Of a stretch of DNA of 10,436 nt, positions 5,813-10,436 are shown one piece after another. The notes beneath the pieces were generated by a model, which was not told the origin of the DNA, made no database searches, and worked only from the letters and a program-made list of their open reading frames with translations. The DNA lies in assembly GCA_944363745.1 (NCBI GenBank), contig CALVVD010000028.1, forward strand, positions 1-10,436. Reading direction: 5' to 3'. A program made the translations under genes and the position numbers. Position 1 is the first letter of the stretch, and every line of letters begins with the position of its first letter. This DNA is from an uncultured Bacilli bacterium. GTDB lineage: Bacteria > Bacillota_I > Bacilli_A > RF39 > UBA660.

Positions 5813-6631
5813 ATGAAAATTATTACTAATACAAATAATAATGCTTATAATTTTAGAACAGATATTATAGATAGAAATTTTAATAACTATAGCAAAAGAC
5901 ATATAAAAAAGATACTTAGAAATAAATTAAATATTAGTTTTGAAGAGTATGATGAACTTTTAAAAGATTATTTGGTTAGATTAAGTGATGGTTATTATTA
6001 TAGTAAAATGATTGGGTTGAAAGAATTTTGCTGTGAAGCGATAGGAAGATACTTATGTAGGAAAGTAAATTTAGAAACAACAAATTTAGAAATATCTAAA
6101 ATTTTATATGATGAAATAATAATAGTTACTCCTAATTACCGTAAAAAAAATAATTATTATTATTCTTTAGAAGATAATTTTGAATTTGAAGATGTTATTA
6201 CTAATTATAATGATTGGTACTTTGAAGATTTAGATAAAGAACTACAAGATGAATTGTTAAAATTAATTGCAGTAGATTTAATGATGGAACAGACTGATAG
6301 ATATGCTAGGAATATGGAAGTGTATAGTGATATTAATGGCAATAAGCATCTTTCACCAATTATTGATTTTGCTTTTGCTTTTGAAAATAGAGATAATTAT
6401 TCTTACTTTAATCCTTATATTGCTATAGAAAAAATACCTAGGGTTATATCCTTATTCTATAATAAATATCCTGAGGGTTTTCCTTATTTTGAAGAAGTAT
6501 TTAGTAGTTGTAATGAAGAATTATATACTTATATAGAAGATAATTATCCAGTTAAAGTAGATATAGAAATAAAAGATGATATTAGAAAAACAGTTGATAA
6601 AAATCAAAAAATATTAAAATTAGTTAGGTAA
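5813..6631 (+). CDS. HipA-like kinase-motif protein, intact paralogue
   Basis: This 272-residue protein is the intact tandem copy of the interrupted gene just upstream. Similarity runs through the whole length and is highest around KLIAxDxMMEQTDRY. Asp162 and Asn167 in TDRYARN match the catalytic loop, and Asp185 in LSPIIDF matches the metal-binding Asp of HipA-type Ser/Thr kinases. YYYSK near residue 65 may hold the ATP-binding lysine. The protein is much shorter than classic HipA (about 440 residues) and lacks its usual N-terminal domain. No Xre/HipB-like antitoxin gene is adjacent, so a toxin-antitoxin role is not supported. The substrate is unknown. The start follows AGGGGG (5800-5805), which overlaps the previous stop. 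It shares a promoter with the upstream copy and is closed by the terminator at 6686-6721. The kinase assignment rests on motifs only. Confidence 0.65.
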   Translation: MKIITNTNNNAYNFRTDIIDRNFNNYSKRHIKKILRNKLNISFEEYDELLKDYLVRLSDGYYYSKMIGLKEFCCEAIGRYLCRKVNLETTNLEISKILYDEIIIVTPNYRKKNNYYYSLEDNFEFEDVITNYNDWYFEDLDKELQDELLKLIAVDLMMEQTDRYARNMEVYSDINGNKHLSPIIDFAFAFENRDNYSYFNPYIAIEKIPRVISLFYNKYPEGFPYFEEVFSSCNEELYTYIEDNYPVKVDIEIKDDIRKTVDKNQKILKLVR

Positions 6632-6685
6632 AATAGATGACTATCTGTTGAGATTATTCCTTCTATAAAATAGTAGTAAAGAATT

Positions 6686-6721
6686 AAGTAGATAATAATT
6701 GTATTATGCTACTTTTCTTTT
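6686..6721 (+). terminator. Intrinsic terminator after the HipA-like pair
   Basis: AAGTAG and ATAATA (6686-6697) pair with TATTAT and CTACTT (6702-6714), with an ATTG loop and a single bulged G at 6708. TTCTTTT follows to 6721. It separates the HipA-like unit from the ABC transporter genes. Confidence 0.75.
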
Positions 6722-6752
6722 GCAAAAAACTCTATATTTTTTTAATTTTAAA

Positions 6753-6761
6753 TGGTACAAT
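6753..6761 (+). promoter_or_regulatory. Extended -10 promoter for the ABC transporter operon
   Basis: TGgTACAAT (6753-6761) is an extended -10. No good -35 box lies 17 bases upstream (TATATT at 6733), which extended -10 promoters tolerate. The predicted start near 6768 leaves a leader of about 17 bases before the TTG at 6785. Confidence 0.55.
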
Positions 6762-6770
6762 GTAATCATA

Positions 6771-6776
6771 AGAAGG
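6771..6776 (+). promoter_or_regulatory. Ribosome binding site fixing the ATPase start at TTG 6785
   Basis: AGAAGG lies eight bases before the TTG at 6785. The in-frame ATG at 6752 has no SD and lies within the -10 region, so it should not be in the transcript. The TTG start also gives the usual ATPase N-terminus, [13 protein letters not shown]. Confidence 0.8.
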
Positions 6777-6784
6777 TGATACTT

Positions 6785-7486
6785 TTGTCTTATATTAGTG
6801 TTAAGAATTTAACTAAGATTTATAAAATGGGAGAAGTTACTATTAAAGCGATTGATAATGTTTCTTTTGATATTGATGAAGGAGAACTTACGGTTGTTCT
6901 TGGGCCAAGTGGTGCTGGGAAAACAACTATCTTAAATATCTTAGGAGGAATGGATAAAGCTAGTAGTGGTAAAGTTATTATTGATAATAATGATATTGCT
7001 AAATATAATAGTAGAAAACTAACTGATTATAGACGTTATGATATAGGATTTGTCTTTCAGTTCTATAATCTTGTAGGTAATTTAACTGCTATAGAAAATG
7101 TATCGCTTGCTAGTCAAATATGTAAGAATCCAATGGACTCTAGTGAAGCTTTAAAAAGAGTAGGTTTACTTGATAGAAGAAATCACTTTCCTGCTCAACT
7201 ATCCGGAGGAGAACAACAACGTGTTTCTATCGCTCGTGCTATTGCAAAGAATCCGAAAATATTACTTTGTGATGAACCTACTGGAGCCCTTGACTCTAAA
7301 ACTGGTAAAAAAATAATAGAACTATTACAAGATACTTGTCACAAGACGAAGACTACAACTATAATTATTACTCATAATGCTGTTATTGCAGAGATAGCTG
7401 ATAAAGTTATTAAAGTTAAGAATGGTAAAATAGAAAGCGTTACTGTTAATAAACATCCTAAACTTGTTAAGGAGATTGATTGGTAA
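6785..7486 (+). CDS. ABC transporter ATP-binding protein (MacB/LolD/FtsE type)
   Basis: The product is 233 residues when started at the TTG at 6785. It hydrolyses ATP to drive the membrane protein encoded next to it. All the motifs are present: Walker [10 protein letters not shown] (residues 40-48), Q-loop Gln92 (FVFQFYN), signature LSGGEQQR (139-146), Walker [13 protein letters not shown] (159-170, catalytic Glu164) and the H-loop His197 (IIITHN). The length and the TGALD form are typical of ATPases paired with FtsX-like permeases, such as the MacB, LolD, BceA and FtsE classes. Its TAA overlaps the permease ATG by one base, so the two are made together. The substrate cannot be deduced, and no two-component genes are in view that would point to antimicrobial-peptide sensing. 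Confidence 0.92.
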   Translation: MSYISVKNLTKIYKMGEVTIKAIDNVSFDIDEGELTVVLGPSGAGKTTILNILGGMDKASSGKVIIDNNDIAKYNSRKLTDYRRYDIGFVFQFYNLVGNLTAIENVSLASQICKNPMDSSEALKRVGLLDRRNHFPAQLSGGEQQRVSIARAIAKNPKILLCDEPTGALDSKTGKKIIELLQDTCHKTKTTTIIITHNAVIAEIADKVIKVKNGKIESVTVNKHPKLVKEIDW

Positions 7487-10436
7487 TGTTAATCTTTAAG
7501 AATAGTTTTAGAAAAATTTGGAAGTCTAAGGGAAGATTTTTATCGTTAATACTTATTGTTATCTTAGGAACATCTTTCTTTGCAGGAGTTAGAGAAACTG
7601 CCAGTGATATGATTAAAACCTTAGATAATTATTATGATGAGACTAATTTATATGACTTTAAAATAGTTAGTACAATGGGACTTACAGATGATGATATTAA
7701 ATCATTAGAAGAGATAAAAGGTATAGAAGAAGTGGAAGGAACATACTCAATTGACACTCTAATAGATGGTAATGCTGTTAAAATTAGTGCTTTATCTGAT
7801 ATTAGTAAAGTGACATTGGTTGATGGAAAAATGCCTAAAAAAATAGGTGAGTGTCTTGGAGAAGAGGGATACTATAATATAGGAGATACTATTAAAATAG
7901 AAGATGATACTTATCTTAATAATAACACTTATAAAATAGTAGGAACTGTTAATAGTAGTAGTTATATTTATGAAAATAAAGGTATATCGACAGTAGGTGA
8001 TGGAAAACTTGATAGTTTAATTTATGTGCCTAAAGATAATTTTAAACTTGATTATTATACAGAAATATATTTAGTAGCGGAAGGTACTAAGAATGAATTA
8101 TCTTATAGTGATAGTTATGATGAAATAATAGAGAAAGTTAATAAAAAATTACAGGAATTAAAGCCTTTAAGAGAGACAGCAAGATATGAAGAGATACTTA
8201 AAGAGGCGATGGATAAAGTAGTTAATGCTGAAAATGAACTTGCTAAAGTAAAAAGTGAAAATGAAAGTAAGTTTAATAATGCTTTGACGGAGTTAAATTC
8301 TAATAAAATAAAACTTGATGAAGGATTAGAAGAATATAATAGTAATTTATATACTTTAAATAAAACTAAAGAAGATACAGAGAAAGAAATAAATAATGGC
8401 TTTAATGTTTTAAATAATGCTAAGAGTGAATTTAATAATGCCTTAAATATGGCAGGTCTTACAGTAGATAGTTTGCAACCTACACTTGATACGATTAATA
8501 CTAATATAAGTAATTTAGAAAAACAGTTAGAAGGAATTGATTCAAGTGATAGTTTATATGAAACAATTAATGCTAGACTTAATGAATTAAAGAGTAATAA
8601 ATCTAATATAGAGACTTTGATTAATACAAATAAGACTATAACTGAACAAGAGACTACCTTAAATACTTCTTTAAGTACTTGGAATAGGGAATATAATAAT
8701 GCTCTAAAAGAATTAAATAGTGCTAAAAAAGAAATAGATGAGGGCTATATTGAGTTAGAAGAAGGTTATGATGAATATAATACTAACTATAATCTATATT
8801 TAGAAGAAATATCTAACTACGAGACGGAGATAAATGATGCTAAAGAAGAAATACAAAATATAGAAAAACCTGTTTGGTACTTATTAACAAGAAGTGATTT
8901 AACAGGTTATACATCATTTTATGAAAGTGCTACTAAAGTAGATTCTATCGCTGCTGTATTTCCAATATTCTTCATTCTAATAGCATTCCTTATGGCTTTT
9001 AATACGATGAATAGAATGATAGAAGAAGAACGTAGTGAGATAGGTGCCTTTATCTCTTTAGGTATTAGAAAATCAACCATTTCCTTTAGTTATCTTTTAT
9101 ATGTATTTATCGCTTGTATTTTAGGACTTGTTATAGGCTTAAGTGTTGGATATACTTTAATACCAAGAATACTTTATACTGTCTATGCCGCATCCTTTAC
9201 AATACCAAAATTATCTACTTATGCTAACCCATATGCTTGTCTAATCATTGTCTTAACAACAATTGTCTTAATGAGCTTAGTAGTATTTATTACTCTTGTT
9301 AAAGACTTTAGATTAGCACCTGCTACTATTCTAAGACCAGCTTCTCCAAAAAATGGTAAAAAGATATTATTAGAGAGAATTAAACCATTCTGGAGACATT
9401 TATCCTTTTCTTGGAAGATAACCTTACGTAATTTGTTTAGATATAAGAAAAGAATCTTCATGACTGTATTAGGTATTGCCGGATGTACTGCTTTATTATT
9501 AACTGGATTTGGTATTAAAGATAGTTTAAGTGACTTATTAGATATCCAATATGGTGATATTATTCATTATGATGCCACACTTGTTTTAAATGATGATGTA
9601 AATAAAGATGATGTTAATAAGAGTTTATCTCTTAATAATTTAACAAATTATACAACTACTAATATATCTAGTTTTACTTTTAAAGCGAATAATAAGAATT
9701 TGGATTTTACATTGATTGCCTTTATGAGTAATGACAAAATTAATGACTATGTAACCTTAAAATCACTTGATGGCAACACTTTAAACTTAAGTGATGATGG
9801 AGTTATTATTACAGAGAAAATGGCAGAGTTGTTAGATGCTAAAGTAGGAGAGAATATTAGTATTAGAAATAGTGATAATCGCCTATTTATCGTTAAAGTA
9901 AGTGGTATTACAGAAAACTATATAAGTAACTTTATGTATATGAATAGTACTTATTATGAAGAGATATTTAATGATGACGAGTTTAATAGTTATATTGTTA
10001 ATTTAGATGGCTCTATTAATAAAGAAAAACTATCTAATAATTTATTAGATACAGGATACTTTGGAGCAATACAGTATACAGAAGATAATATGGATATGTT
10101 TAATGATATTATCGCTGGTATGAATAATATAGTTTATCTAATAATCGCTTTTTCAAGTTTTCTTGCTATAACAGTTTTATACAATCTTACAATTATTAAT
10201 ATCAATGAAAGGAAAAGAGAAATAGCGACCCTAAAAGTATTAGGATTTAGGGATAAGGAAGTATCTAGTTATGTCTATAGAGAGACTATTATTTTAACTA
10301 TAGTAGGTATAATTGTAGGAATATTCTTAGGTTTTTCTCTAAATACCTTTATCTTAATGATAGCAGAGACTGATGAGATTCTATTTATAAAAATAATTAA
10401 ACCATTAAGTTATGTTCTATCATTTATAATTATTAT
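7486..10436 (+). CDS. Large FtsX/MacB-type ABC permease with coiled-coil extracytoplasmic domain (3' partial)
   Basis: The frame is open from the ATG at 7486 to the right edge, 983 codons without a stop. AAGGAG (7469-7474) precedes the ATG, which overlaps the ATPase stop. The layout is that of a duplicated FtsX permease. Membrane helix 1 is at about residues 17-35. A large outside domain (about 36-487) follows, and its section at about 215-462 is a long coiled coil with EGLEEY and EGYIELEEGYDEY repeats. Membrane helices 2-4 lie at about 488-506, 532-556 and 586-604. Helix 5 is at about 657-677, and a second outside domain at about 678-880. Helices 6 and 7 are at about 882-901 and 935-955. RSEIGAFISLGIRK and KREIATLKVLGFRDKE are the paired cytoplasmic FtsX motifs. 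The last helix and the C-terminus are missing. Such proteins transmit ATPase motion to the outside rather than forming an import channel. The substrate or partner is unknown. Confidence 0.9.
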   Translation, partial: MLIFKNSFRKIWKSKGRFLSLILIVILGTSFFAGVRETASDMIKTLDNYYDETNLYDFKIVSTMGLTDDDIKSLEEIKGIEEVEGTYSIDTLIDGNAVKISALSDISKVTLVDGKMPKKIGECLGEEGYYNIGDTIKIEDDTYLNNNTYKIVGTVNSSSYIYENKGISTVGDGKLDSLIYVPKDNFKLDYYTEIYLVAEGTKNELSYSDSYDEIIEKVNKKLQELKPLRETARYEEILKEAMDKVVNAENELAKVKSENESKFNNALTELNSNKIKLDEGLEEYNSNLYTLNKTKEDTEKEINNGFNVLNNAKSEFNNALNMAGLTVDSLQPTLDTINTNISNLEKQLEGIDSSDSLYETINARLNELKSNKSNIETLINTNKTITEQETTLNTSLSTWNREYNNALKELNSAKKEIDEGYIELEEGYDEYNTNYNLYLEEISNYETEINDAKEEIQNIEKPVWYLLTRSDLTGYTSFYESATKVDSIAAVFPIFFILIAFLMAFNTMNRMIEEERSEIGAFISLGIRKSTISFSYLLYVFIACILGLVIGLSVGYTLIPRILYTVYAASFTIPKLSTYANPYACLIIVLTTIVLMSLVVFITLVKDFRLAPATILRPASPKNGKKILLERIKPFWRHLSFSWKITLRNLFRYKKRIFMTVLGIAGCTALLLTGFGIKDSLSDLLDIQYGDIIHYDATLVLNDDVNKDDVNKSLSLNNLTNYTTTNISSFTFKANNKNLDFTLIAFMSNDKINDYVTLKSLDGNTLNLSDDGVIITEKMAELLDAKVGENISIRNSDNRLFIVKVSGITENYISNFMYMNSTYYEEIFNDDEFNSYIVNLDGSINKEKLSNNLLDTGYFGAIQYTEDNMDMFNDIIAGMNNIVYLIIAFSSFLAITVLYNLTIININERKREIATLKVLGFRDKEVSSYVYRETIILTIVGIIVGIFLGFSLNTFILMIAETDEILFIKIIKPLSYVLSFIII

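Noticed and set aside
5019..6631. HipBA toxin-antitoxin module
   Set aside because: No HTH antitoxin gene is next to the pair; the kinase motifs alone do not make a toxin-antitoxin system.
9219..9461. Open frame of 80 codons on the - strand
   Set aside because: It is antisense to the permease, which is clearly coding there (FtsX motifs and membrane helices), and has no convincing ribosome site.
1..10436. CRISPR array, tRNA, rRNA or complete insertion sequence
   Set aside because: No spaced direct repeats, cloverleaf, rRNA-like conserved stretches or transposase frame were found.

Overview
The window is very AT-rich DNA. All confident genes are on the + strand, with AGGAGG-type ribosome binding sites and sigma-A-like promoters. 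This suggests a low-GC Firmicute, probably a Bacilli/Erysipelotrichia-type host-associated lineage near the Mollicutes. The code looks standard: about 16 Trp codons across the genes are all TGG, and the first gene ends in TGA. Species cannot be named from the sequence.

Region 1 (2-1684) is the end of an operon of unknown function. A protein cut by the left edge has 24-residue helical repeats, two modules resembling the RNA polymerase alpha C-terminal domain, and a coiled-coil tail. It overlaps (ATGA) a 47-residue coiled-coil gene, which is followed at once by a 122-residue helical protein. Region 2 (1699-3306) is one transcription unit: a strong extended -10 promoter, a short structured leader ending in a terminator-like hairpin just before the Shine-Dalgarno sequence, and a cytosolic transglutaminase-like protein with a Cys-His-Asp triad. 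The leader looks like an attenuator.

Region 3 (3307-3652) is non-coding and holds a long isolated palindrome (3473-3520) and an AT-rich hairpin. Region 4 (3653-4986) is a short NfeD protein coupled to a stomatin/QmcA-type SPFH protein, the classic membrane-microdomain pair, closed by a terminator. A promoter is interleaved with that terminator and drives region 5 (5019-6631). Region 5 holds two tandem diverged paralogues with HipA-like kinase motifs (TDRYxxN and LxPxID). The first has an in-frame TGA at codon 37 but stays open and motif-complete for 224 codons afterwards. No HipB-like antitoxin is visible.

Region 6 (6686-10436) begins with a terminator and an extended -10 promoter. It continues with an ABC ATPase starting at TTG 6785 and an overlapping large FtsX/MacB-type permease, which has a long coiled-coil extracytoplasmic domain and runs off the right edge.

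Most worth a second look are the interrupted HipA-like gene and its intact neighbour, the leader at 1734-1812, the lone palindrome at 3473-3520, and the repeat/alpha-CTD-like operon.
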